Assembly: GCA_947448675.1 (NCBI GenBank)
Contig: CANFOR010000035.1
Coordinates: 1-16,466, forward strand
Length of the DNA: 16,466 nt
Reading direction: 5' to 3'
Source of the DNA: Betaproteobacteria bacterium
Lineage (GTDB): Bacteria; Pseudomonadota; Gammaproteobacteria; Burkholderiales; Burkholderiaceae_C
Shown: positions 7,097-12,950 of the stretch, piece by piece
Layout: every line of letters starts with the position of its first letter
How positions within the stretch are numbered: the stretch's first letter is position 1
The notes under the pieces: generated by a model
What the model was told of the DNA's origin: nothing
What the model saw: only the letters and a program-made list of their open reading frames with translations
The model's database searches: none
Position numbers and translations under genes: made by a program

Positions 7097-7525
7097 TCAG
7101 GGCGCAAGCTGCACCGACAGGCCCACCCGCTGCACGCCCGCGCGCTGCAGGGTGTCCATGACCTTGACCACGGTTTCGTACTTCACCGAGCGGTCGGCGC
7201 TGATGACCACCGCCGTATTGGTCTGCTGGCCCACCGCCTGCTGCACACTAGCAGCTATGGTTTTAATAGCTGCTGGCGCCCATTGCGCGCCCGTTTTCGC
7301 GGTTTTTAGCTCGATGCTCTCGTTTTTGTTGATGCGAATTTGCAGCACCGCGTCGGGCGGTTTGTTGGCCTTGCCCACACTGGGCAGGTCGATGCTGCTG
7401 GGTGCGATCAGCGGCGCGGTAACCATGAAGATGATGAGCAGCACCAACATCACGTCGATGAAGGGCACCATGTTGATCTCGTTGATGGTGCGGCGGCCCC
7501 GGCCGCGAGAAACTAGAGCAGGCAT
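7097..7525 (-). CDS. tolR: Tol-Pal system protein TolR (ExbD/TolR family)
   Basis: A 142-aa protein with a short cytoplasmic head, one membrane helix (about residues 21-40, PFIDVMLVLLIIFMVTAPLI) carrying the essential Asp24 that takes part in proton flow, and a periplasmic domain ending VVISADRSVKYETVVKVMDTLQRAGVQRVGLSVQLAP. INEINMVPFIDVMLVLL is a standard family signature. TolR works with TolQ to energise TolA. The ATG at 7525 has GGAGA seven bases upstream; the frame continues to 7804 but only the last part is protein-like. Residues about 84-92 (PAAIKTIAA) are encoded by an embedded palindrome with 9-base arms. Unlike its neighbours it is separated from tolQ by 133 bases. Confidence 0.93.
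   Translation of the reverse strand: MPALVSRGRGRRTINEINMVPFIDVMLVLLIIFMVTAPLIAPSSIDLPSVGKANKPPDAVLQIRINKNESIELKTAKTGAQWAPAAIKTIAASVQQAVGQQTNTAVVISADRSVKYETVVKVMDTLQRAGVQRVGLSVQLAP
7250..7274. repeat. Dispersed palindrome, copy 5 (inside tolR, 9-base perfect arms)
   Basis: AGCAGCTAT (7250-7258) and ATAGCTGCT (7266-7274) are perfect inverted arms around a 7-base centre. It is the strongest member of the family in the window and encodes AAIKTIAA in the TolR periplasmic domain, in a part that appears variable between homologues. Confidence 0.75.
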
Positions 7526-7658
7526 GGGCAGTCTCCGTGGTGCAAACCCAAGTGCAACAATGGGCAATCCCAGAGGACACCACGGAACCGGCTTTGCTGG
7601 GCCGTCGGTGTCGCGCCTTGAGGGGGGGCGCCGTAGGCGCTTCGGGGTGATTTCATTT
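7526..7658. repeat. tolQ-tolR spacer: GC-rich dispersed-repeat-like sequence with hairpins
   Basis: This 133-base spacer holds CACCACGG (7578-7585) and CCGTGGTG (7535-7542), perfect 8-base inverted arms 35 bases apart, and a compact hairpin GCGCC-GTA-GGCGC (7628-7640) beside a G-run. Read on the minus strand, its features (CCCCGAAGCGCC, CCCTCAAGG, CGACACCGACGGCCC, GCAAAGCCGGTTCCG) resemble an intergenic repeat I recall as common in Comamonadaceae genomes. That identification is from memory. The arm nearer tolR takes in the first two Gs of the tolR GGAGA, so folding might mask that site. Confidence 0.5.
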
Positions 7659-8354
7659 TCAATGCCCCGTGGCGGAACCCGTGCCGCCCAGGTTGCGCTG
7701 CAAGATGTTGGAGAACTCTTCCATGAAGGTCTCCAGCTTGATGGCCACGCGATCGATGTCACGGGCAAAGCGGTTGTAGGCCACCACCGCCGGAATGGCC
7801 GCAAACAAGCCTATAGCCGTGGCTACCAGGGCCTCGGCGATGCCCGGTGCTACGGTGGACAGGGTAACCTGCTGCAGGGCCGCCAAGCCCGTAAAAGCGT
7901 GCATGATGCCCCAGACCGTGCCAAACAGGCCCACGTAGGGAGAAACCGAGCCGACCGAGGCCAAGAACGACAAGTTGGACTCGATCACGTCCATCTCGCG
8001 CTGGAAGCTGGCGCGCATGGCGCGGCGCGCGCCGTCGAGCAGGGTGGAAGGGTCGGCAATGCGGCGTTCTTTGAGTTTTTGAAACTCGCGCATGCCGCTG
8101 GCAAACAAGCGCTCGGTGGGCCCGGCCTGCTTGGCGTTTTTGGTGGCAGCGGCAAACAGCTCGTTCAAGCTGGTGCCCGACCAAAAATCGCGCTCGAAAT
8201 CGTCGTTGAGCCGGTGCACACGGGCCAGCGCAAACAGTTTGCGAAAGATCGCCGCCCAACTGGCAATGGAGACACAGATGAGCAGCAGCATCACCGCTTG
8301 CACAACCCAACTGGCGTGCAGCACCAGGGCTAGGATGGACATGTCTTGGTTCAT
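7659..8354 (-). CDS. tolQ: Tol-Pal system protein TolQ (MotA/TolQ/ExbB family)
   Basis: A 231-aa inner-membrane proton-channel protein. An N-terminal membrane helix lies at about residues 8-33, followed by a large cytoplasmic loop (about 35-130), then two helices around SVGSVSPYVGLFGTVWGIMHAF (about 133-155) and IAEALVATAIGLFAAIPAVVAYN (about 172-194). The GLFGTVWG and EALVATAIGLFAAIPAVVAYN blocks are the family signatures; their small and Thr residues line the proton path with the TolR Asp. Length is normal for TolQ. Its ATG at 8354 overlaps the ybgC stop as ATGA, indicating coupled translation. TolQ, TolR and TolA form the inner-membrane motor for outer membrane constriction at division. 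Confidence 0.95.
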   Translation of the reverse strand: MNQDMSILALVLHASWVVQAVMLLLICVSIASWAAIFRKLFALARVHRLNDDFERDFWSGTSLNELFAAATKNAKQAGPTERLFASGMREFQKLKERRIADPSTLLDGARRAMRASFQREMDVIESNLSFLASVGSVSPYVGLFGTVWGIMHAFTGLAALQQVTLSTVAPGIAEALVATAIGLFAAIPAVVAYNRFARDIDRVAIKLETFMEEFSNILQRNLGGTGSATGH

Positions 8355-8932
8355 AAAAACGCCTCTCGGATAGGGTGTGGGATTCTCGCAGGCTGCAGCG
8401 TCAGCGCGTTGACCCAGCCAATGCGGATGCTGCCTTGGCAGAGCAGGGGCAGCTGGGCCAGATCGGTGGATTGCAAATTTGCTTGCAGGTTCAGCAGCAA
8501 GTTAAATTGCAAGTTCTGAGCCAAGCTTTCGGCTGCGGTTTTACGGGGTATTTCGGCCTGCAATGCGCTCTGGCTGTGCGTAGGCAGCTCTGAAAACAAT
8601 AGCGCCTGCTGCTCCAGCACCATGCTGGCGCGGCCCAGCTCTAGCACTTGGGTGCGGATGATGAGCGGGTCGTCGAGCCGGGCCGGGCGCTGGTAGCGCA
8701 CCTGGGTTTCGCTGACCACAAACATGCCGCCACTTTGCTCTTGCAGCACGCGCTGCTGTATGCCCAGCGAACGCAGCCACTCGGTACGGGCGCGCTCAAA
8801 ATATTTGAGGTAATTGGCGTAGAAGACGATGCCGCCAGCGTCAGTGTCTTCCCAGTAGACGCGAATGGGCCAGAGAAAGTCGTGCGTGCCAGCTTGGCCC
8901 ATCCCTGCTTGGCCCATGGCGGCTGGGCTCAT
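8351..8932 (-). CDS. ybgC: Tol-Pal-associated acyl-CoA thioesterase YbgC with an extra internal segment
   Basis: A hotdog-fold thioesterase. Residues 23-53 (IRVYWEDTDAGGIVFYANYLKYFERARTEWL) carry the catalytic-site Asp and the ANYLxxFERARTE helix typical of YbgC. VSETQVRYQRPARLDDPLII and LGRASMVLEQQALLF give the middle strands, and LLCQGSIRIGWVNALTLQPARIP the last strand. At 193 aa it is well above the usual size of about 135. The excess is a leader of about 20 residues with a tandem MGQAG repeat and an extra segment at about 116-162, rich in Leu, Asn and Gln, between two core strands, encoded by DNA with an imperfect inverted repeat. The loop position suggests the fold is kept. The ATG at 8932 overlaps the aminotransferase stop (ATGA), supporting the long start. 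Confidence 0.88.
   Translation of the reverse strand: MSPAAMGQAGMGQAGTHDFLWPIRVYWEDTDAGGIVFYANYLKYFERARTEWLRSLGIQQRVLQEQSGGMFVVSETQVRYQRPARLDDPLIIRTQVLELGRASMVLEQQALLFSELPTHSQSALQAEIPRKTAAESLAQNLQFNLLLNLQANLQSTDLAQLPLLCQGSIRIGWVNALTLQPARIPHPIREAFL
8471..8512. repeat. Imperfect inverted repeat inside the extra segment of ybgC
   Basis: TTGCAAATTTGCTTGC (8471-8486) and GCAAGTTAAATTGCAA (8497-8512) match as inverted arms at 13 of 16 positions around a 10-base loop. The region is noticeably AT-richer than the flanking ybgC sequence and coincides with the part of the protein that has no counterpart in ordinary YbgC. Confidence 0.55.
8892..8921. repeat. 15-base tandem duplication at the ybgC 5' end
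   Basis: GCTTGGCCCATCCCT (8892-8906) is followed directly by GCTTGGCCCATGGCG (8907-8921), identical over the first 11 bases. On the coding strand it gives MGQAG twice, placing two more in-frame ATG codons after the first start. Confidence 0.7.
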
Positions 8933-10113
8933 GCAAACACCGCCTGCATGCGCGCCACGGCCTCTTGAAGGTGCGCCATGGAGCTGGCGGTGGAAAAGCG
9001 CACATAGTTGTGCGTGGGGCCGCTGCCAAAGTCGCGCCCGGGGGTGACGGCGACGTGGGCGCGGCGCATCAGTTCAAAGGCAAAGTCCCAGCTGTCAGCC
9101 ACGCCCCAGCGCGCGCACAGGGCCGAGCAGTCGGCCCAGGCGTAGAAAGCGCCGTCGGGCTGCACCGGCAGACCAAAGCCCAGGCTTTGCAGGGCCGGGA
9201 TGAAGTAGTCGCGCCGGGCCTTGAACTCGGCGCGGCGGCGCTCGTATTCGGCCAGGCTCTCAGGCTCAAAACAGGCCATGGCCGCGTGCTGGGCGATGCT
9301 GCTGGGGCAGATGAACAGGTTTTGCGCCAGCCGCTCGACTACCGGCACCAAGTCTTGCGGCACCACCAGCCAGCCCAAGCGCCAGCCCGTCATGTTGAAG
9401 TACTTCGAGAAGCTGTTGATGCTGATGATGTCGTCGCTGATGCGCAGGGCGGTTTGGCCGTAGGCATCGTCGTGGCCCAGGCCGAGGTAGATTTCGTCCA
9501 CCAGGGTGATGCCGCCTTGGTTGCTGATGAAGTCGTGGATGCGCGCCAACTCGGCCAAAGCAATCGAGGTGCCCGTGGGGTTGGACGGTGAGGCCAAGAG
9601 CACGCCACGGGTGCGCGGCCCCCAAGCGGCTTGCACCGCTTGGCTGCTGAGCTGAAAGCGCTCGCGGGCGGTGGTGGGCAGTAGCACGGGTGTGCCCTCG
9701 GCGGCACTGACAAACTGGCGGTTGCAGGGGTAGCTGGGGTCGGGCATGAGCATTTCGTCGCCCGCGTCGATCAAGGCCAAGCAGGCCAGTTGCAAGGCCG
9801 CCGACGCACCCGCAGTGAGCACAATGCGCGAGGCCGGCACAGCCACGCTAAAGCGCTGCGCATACCACTGGCTGATGCGCTCGCGCAACGGCAGCAAGCC
9901 GGTGGCTTGGGTGTACTGCGTGTGGCCGTTGGCAATGGCGCGCTGTGCCGCGGCTTGCACCAAGGGCGGGGCTGTGAAGTCGGGCTCGCCAATGTTTAAA
10001 AACAGCATCGGCTTGTCGGTACCTGCCGCTTGCACGGCCAGGGCCGAGGCCGCTTTGGCGACCTCCATCACGTAAAAGGGTTCGATGCGCTCGGCGCGGC
10101 GGGCTAGTCGCAT
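8929..10113 (-). CDS. Class I/II PLP-dependent aminotransferase
   Basis: A 394-aa fold-type I aminotransferase of the aspartate aminotransferase superfamily. Visible landmarks are NIGEPDF (40-46), TQYTQATGL for the active-site loop, LTAGASAALQLA (99-110, the phosphate-binding turn), SPSNPTG with Asn178, VDEIYLGL with Asp206 and Tyr209, the Schiff-base lysine Lys237 in SFSKYFNMTGWRLGW, and a late conserved Arg in NYVRFS. The start is MRLARRAERIEPFYVMEV, characteristic of a subgroup often annotated simply as PLP-dependent aminotransferase. The amino donor cannot be assigned. It lies 24 bases after nusB, and its stop forms an ATGA overlap with ybgC, so it is placed inside the long minus-strand unit without an obvious metabolic link to either neighbour. 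Confidence 0.92.
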   Translation of the reverse strand: MRLARRAERIEPFYVMEVAKAASALAVQAAGTDKPMLFLNIGEPDFTAPPLVQAAAQRAIANGHTQYTQATGLLPLRERISQWYAQRFSVAVPASRIVLTAGASAALQLACLALIDAGDEMLMPDPSYPCNRQFVSAAEGTPVLLPTTARERFQLSSQAVQAAWGPRTRGVLLASPSNPTGTSIALAELARIHDFISNQGGITLVDEIYLGLGHDDAYGQTALRISDDIISINSFSKYFNMTGWRLGWLVVPQDLVPVVERLAQNLFICPSSIAQHAAMACFEPESLAEYERRRAEFKARRDYFIPALQSLGFGLPVQPDGAFYAWADCSALCARWGVADSWDFAFELMRRAHVAVTPGRDFGSGPTHNYVRFSTASSMAHLQEAVARMQAVFA

Positions 10114-10137
10114 GGCCTGGTGTGCGGGCTGTGGCGC

Positions 10138-10665
10138 TTACTTGCCTGCTGCAATTTCTAGAGCACGCAACGCAGGCGCCAGCTTGTTTAAAACGCCATT
10201 GACGAATTTGTGGCCGTCGGTGCCACCAAAGGCTTTGGCCAGTTCGACGCATTCGTTGATGACCACACGCCAGGGCACGTCGAGGCAATGCTGGAACTCG
10301 TAAGCGCCGATCCACAGCACGCTGTGCTCAATCGGCGAGAGCTCTTCGAGCTTGCGATCTAACAGGGGCGTGAGCAGCTGGTTGAGCGCGGCGGATTGCT
10401 CGACGCAGCCGTGCAAGAGTGCGTCGTAATGGGCGGCGTCGGCCTTGTTAAAGCCGCTCAGGTCGCGTGTGAAGACGTCGATGTCTTCGGCACTGTTGCG
10501 GCCTACCAGGTATTGGTAGAGGGCTTGCACGGCAAACTCGCGGGCCCGGCTGCGGCCCGACTTGCTGGCCGATTTTTGGGCACCGTTGGCGCTTTGGGGT
10601 TTGCTGCTGCGTTTGGTGGCAAGGCCAGGGGCAGGGGAGCTTCTAGGGGCGGTGGGTAGGTTCAT
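10138..10665 (-). CDS. nusB: Transcription antitermination factor NusB
   Basis: A 175-aa helical RNA-binding protein that with NusE (S10) recognises boxA in rRNA leader transcripts and supports processive antitermination. The conserved core starts at about residue 37 with RSRAREFAVQALYQYLV and ends with LDRKLEELSPIEHSVLWIGAYEF, PWRVVINECVELAKAFGGTDGHKFVNGVLNKLA, the strongest family block. A leader of about 36 residues rich in Ser, Lys, Ala and Pro makes it longer than the roughly 140-aa E. coli protein; such leaders are common in Burkholderiales. The ATG at 10665 overlaps the ribH stop as ATGA, so the long start is favoured. The ribH-nusB pairing is a widespread arrangement. Confidence 0.95.
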   Translation of the reverse strand: MNLPTAPRSSPAPGLATKRSSKPQSANGAQKSASKSGRSRAREFAVQALYQYLVGRNSAEDIDVFTRDLSGFNKADAAHYDALLHGCVEQSAALNQLLTPLLDRKLEELSPIEHSVLWIGAYEFQHCLDVPWRVVINECVELAKAFGGTDGHKFVNGVLNKLAPALRALEIAAGK

Positions 10666-11135
10666 GCCAGGCTGTCGAGTAGGTTGGCCATTTCGACGGC
10701 CACACGGGCGGCGTCGCGGCCTTTTTCGTCTTGGCGGGCAAGGGCTTGCGCTAAGTCTTCGGTGGTGAGGATGGCGTTGGCCACGGGCACTTGGTAGTCA
10801 AGTGCGATGCGGCTCACGCCCGCGCCCGACTCATTGGCCACTAGCTCGAAGTGGTAGGTTTCACCCCGGATGATGCAGCCCAGGGCAATCAGCGCGTCGT
10901 ATTGGTTTTTCTCGGCCAGGGCTTGCAGGGCCACCGGCACTTCGAGTGCGCCGGGCACCAGCACGACGTCGATGTGTTTGCTTTGCACGCCCAGGGCCAA
11001 GAGTTCGTCCATGCAGGCTGTGGCCAGAGCTTTGGTGATGCCCTCGTTAAAGCGCGCTTGCACAATGCCAATGCTGAGCTTGCGGCCGTCGAGCTTGTTG
11101 GCCTGGCCTTTTTCTACTTTGTCGGTACCAAACAC
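10662..11135 (-). CDS. ribH: 6,7-dimethyl-8-ribityllumazine synthase RibH
   Basis: A 157-aa enzyme that condenses 5-amino-6-ribitylamino-uracil with 3,4-dihydroxybutanone 4-phosphate to form lumazine, the next-to-last step of riboflavin synthesis; it assembles into pentamers or 60-mer capsids. Seen in the sequence are IVQARFNEGI with the ring-stacking Phe29, PGALEVPVAL (61-70) for phosphate and substrate binding, LGCIIRGETYHFELVANES (85-103) with catalytic His95, and a C-terminal NAILTTEDLAQAL. The stretch after NES reads GAGVSRI where many homologues have ARGI, a mild deviation. It starts two bases after the ribBA stop and ends overlapping nusB. Confidence 0.96.
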   Translation of the reverse strand: MFGTDKVEKGQANKLDGRKLSIGIVQARFNEGITKALATACMDELLALGVQSKHIDVVLVPGALEVPVALQALAEKNQYDALIALGCIIRGETYHFELVANESGAGVSRIALDYQVPVANAILTTEDLAQALARQDEKGRDAARVAVEMANLLDSLA

Positions 11136-11137
11136 GT

Positions 11138-12256
11138 TTATTCCTTGCTGATGTAAGCGGTGATTTCGAGCCCATAACCGGCCATGCTGGGCATGCGGCG
11201 CGGTTGGCCCAAGAGTTGCATTTTGTGAACGCCGCAGTCGCGCAAAATTTGCGCGCCAATGCCATAGGTGCGCAGGTCCATACTGCCGTCACGGCCCCGC
11301 TCGGGGCTTTGCGCGGCGGTGGCTGTGCCTTCAAACTGGGCCAGCAATTGGGCCGCGCTTTCGCCGCAGTTGAGTAGCACGGCCACGCCCTGGCCCGCTT
11401 GGGCAATGCGGGCCAAGCTGGCGTCGAGGCTCCACGAGTGCATGGCACGGCCGGTTTCGAGTGCGTCGAGCAGGCTCATGGGCTCGTGCACGCGGGCCAG
11501 CACCGAATCGTGCGCGGCCCACTGGCCTTTGACCAAGGCCAGGTGCACGCCGCCGCTGGGCAGGTCGGTGTAGGCATGGGCGGTGAAGCCGCCCCAGGCG
11601 GTGTCGATGGCGCGGTGGCTGACTTTGCGTACCAAAGATTCGGTTTGGCTGCGGTGGGCGATCAGATCGGCGATGGTGCCAATCTTTAGGCCGTGCTCGG
11701 CGGCAAAGACCTGCAGGTCGGGCAGGCGGGCCATGGTGCCGTCGTCTTTCATGATCTCGCAAATCACGGCAGCGGGAGTGCAGCCCGCCATGGCGGCGAG
11801 GTCGCAACCGGCTTCGGTGTGGCCCGCGCGCATGAGCACGCCACCATCGACCGCTTGCAGCGGAAAGATGTGGCCAGGCTGCACCAGGTCGTTGGCCTTG
11901 GCCTGGGGGGCTACGGCGGCTTGCACAGTGCGGGCGCGGTCAGCGGCCGAGATGCCGGTGGTCACGCCCTCAGCGGCTTCAATTGACACGGTAAAGGCGG
12001 TGCTGTGCTTGGTGCCATTGCGCACAGCCATGGGCGGTAGCTGTAAGCGGGTGCAATGCGCACGGGTGAGAGTCAGGCAGATCAGGCCACGGCCAAAGCG
12101 GGCCATAAAGTTGATGGCCTCGGCTGACACATGGTCGGCAGCGAGCACCAGGTCGCCTTCATTCTCGCGGTCTTCTTCGTCGATAAGGATGACGATCTTG
12201 CCGGCACGCATGTCGGCGACGATGTCGGCTACGGGGGAAATGGCTACTGGGTTCAT
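11138..12256 (-). CDS. ribBA: 3,4-dihydroxy-2-butanone-4-phosphate synthase with degenerate GTP cyclohydrolase II-like domain
   Basis: A 372-aa two-domain protein. Residues 1 to about 205 form a complete DHBP synthase: AGKIVILIDEEDRENEGDL (18-36) with the acidic metal-binding loop, NFMARFGRGLICLTLT, TKHSTAFTVSIEA, GHIFPL and RAGHTEAGCDLAAMAG. It turns ribulose 5-phosphate into the four-carbon unit for lumazine. Residues about 206-372 resemble GTP cyclohydrolase II, but at RVHEPMSLLDALETG the zinc-binding Cys cluster normally read as SECLTGD...RCDCG is absent, and the catalytic REGRGIGL block is replaced. The RTYGIGAQILRDCGVHKMQLLG segment remains. Such RibB proteins with a dead C-terminal domain are known in betaproteobacteria. 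The ATG at 12256 overlaps the ribE stop (ATGA). Confidence 0.94.
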   Translation of the reverse strand: MNPVAISPVADIVADMRAGKIVILIDEEDRENEGDLVLAADHVSAEAINFMARFGRGLICLTLTRAHCTRLQLPPMAVRNGTKHSTAFTVSIEAAEGVTTGISAADRARTVQAAVAPQAKANDLVQPGHIFPLQAVDGGVLMRAGHTEAGCDLAAMAGCTPAAVICEIMKDDGTMARLPDLQVFAAEHGLKIGTIADLIAHRSQTESLVRKVSHRAIDTAWGGFTAHAYTDLPSGGVHLALVKGQWAAHDSVLARVHEPMSLLDALETGRAMHSWSLDASLARIAQAGQGVAVLLNCGESAAQLLAQFEGTATAAQSPERGRDGSMDLRTYGIGAQILRDCGVHKMQLLGQPRRMPSMAGYGLEITAYISKE

Positions 12257-12897
12257 AGTGGGGCGGGTTGCAGTGGCGTGGCGCCAGCGCTGAGCATGCG
12301 CTCAACGTAGCGGGCCACGGTGTCGACTTCAAGGTTGACGGTGCTGCCCGCTGCGAGTGCGTGCAAAGCGGTGTTGTGCACCGTGTGGGGAATGAGATTG
12401 ATGCTGATCCAACAGCCCTGGGCGTTGTCGGCCACGCTGTTGACGGTGAGGCTCACGCCATTGATGGTGATGGAACCTTTGTAGGCTAAAAACTTGGCCA
12501 GGGCGGCGGGCACTTGCACGCGCAGCTCCCAGCTCTCGCCCACCGGGGCAAAATGCGCCACCGTGCCGATGCCATCGACGTGACCCGAGACAATATGGCC
12601 GCCCAAGCGGTCGTTGGCGCGCAGGGCTTTTTCAAGGTTGATGGGGCCGACCTCGGCCAGGCCAGCGGTTTTGCCTAGCGACTCTGCGGAGATGTCGATG
12701 CAAAACTGCTCTTGAGCAAGGTCGACAGCGGTGACTGTCATGCAAGCGCCATTGAGCGCGATGCTGTCACCTAAAGCCACGTCGCTCAGGTAGCCGGGTG
12801 GCGCGTGCACGAGCAACTGCTTGCCGTGGCTAAAAGAACTACCTAGGTTGCGCACGGCGACGATGCGCCCCACGCCGGTGATGATTCCGGTGAACAT
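12253..12897 (-). CDS. ribE: Riboflavin synthase alpha chain
   Basis: A 214-aa protein built of two similar beta-barrel halves, which dismutates two lumazines into riboflavin and the pyrimidine precursor. It opens with the family start MFTGIITGVGRI. Half one contains GDSIALNGACMTVTAV (43-58) and half two GGHIVSGHVDG, KGSITINGVSLTVNSV and INLIPHT. Length is normal. An in-frame TTG at 12954, overlapping the ribD stop, would add 19 residues not found in the family, so ATG 12897 is chosen even though no good ribosome binding site precedes it. The 53-base gap after ribD is one of the larger gaps in this run. It is ribE in the E. coli-type naming, ribC in some systems. Confidence 0.95.
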   Translation of the reverse strand: MFTGIITGVGRIVAVRNLGSSFSHGKQLLVHAPPGYLSDVALGDSIALNGACMTVTAVDLAQEQFCIDISAESLGKTAGLAEVGPINLEKALRANDRLGGHIVSGHVDGIGTVAHFAPVGESWELRVQVPAALAKFLAYKGSITINGVSLTVNSVADNAQGCWISINLIPHTVHNTALHALAAGSTVNLEVDTVARYVERMLSAGATPLQPAPL

Positions 12898-12950
12898 GGC
12901 GCTATTTTCGCAGGGAATTGCAGGCTTGGCGTTGCCGCTTGAAAAGAATC

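Noticed and set aside
6909..8333. 474-aa plus-strand open frame opposite tolA, tolR and tolQ
   Set aside because: It is antisense to three well-supported Tol genes, crosses their spacer, and shows no domain or ribosome binding site.
10085..10303. Possible break or missing gene between nusB and the aminotransferase
   Set aside because: Both proteins are complete, and the 24-base gap holds only a normal spacer.
12898..12950. Possible FMN riboswitch or promoter in front of ribE
   Set aside because: The gap is only 53 bases, far too short for an FMN riboswitch, and no conserved RFN-element blocks or clear -35/-10 pair are visible; ribBA, the gene often controlled this way, directly overlaps ribE.
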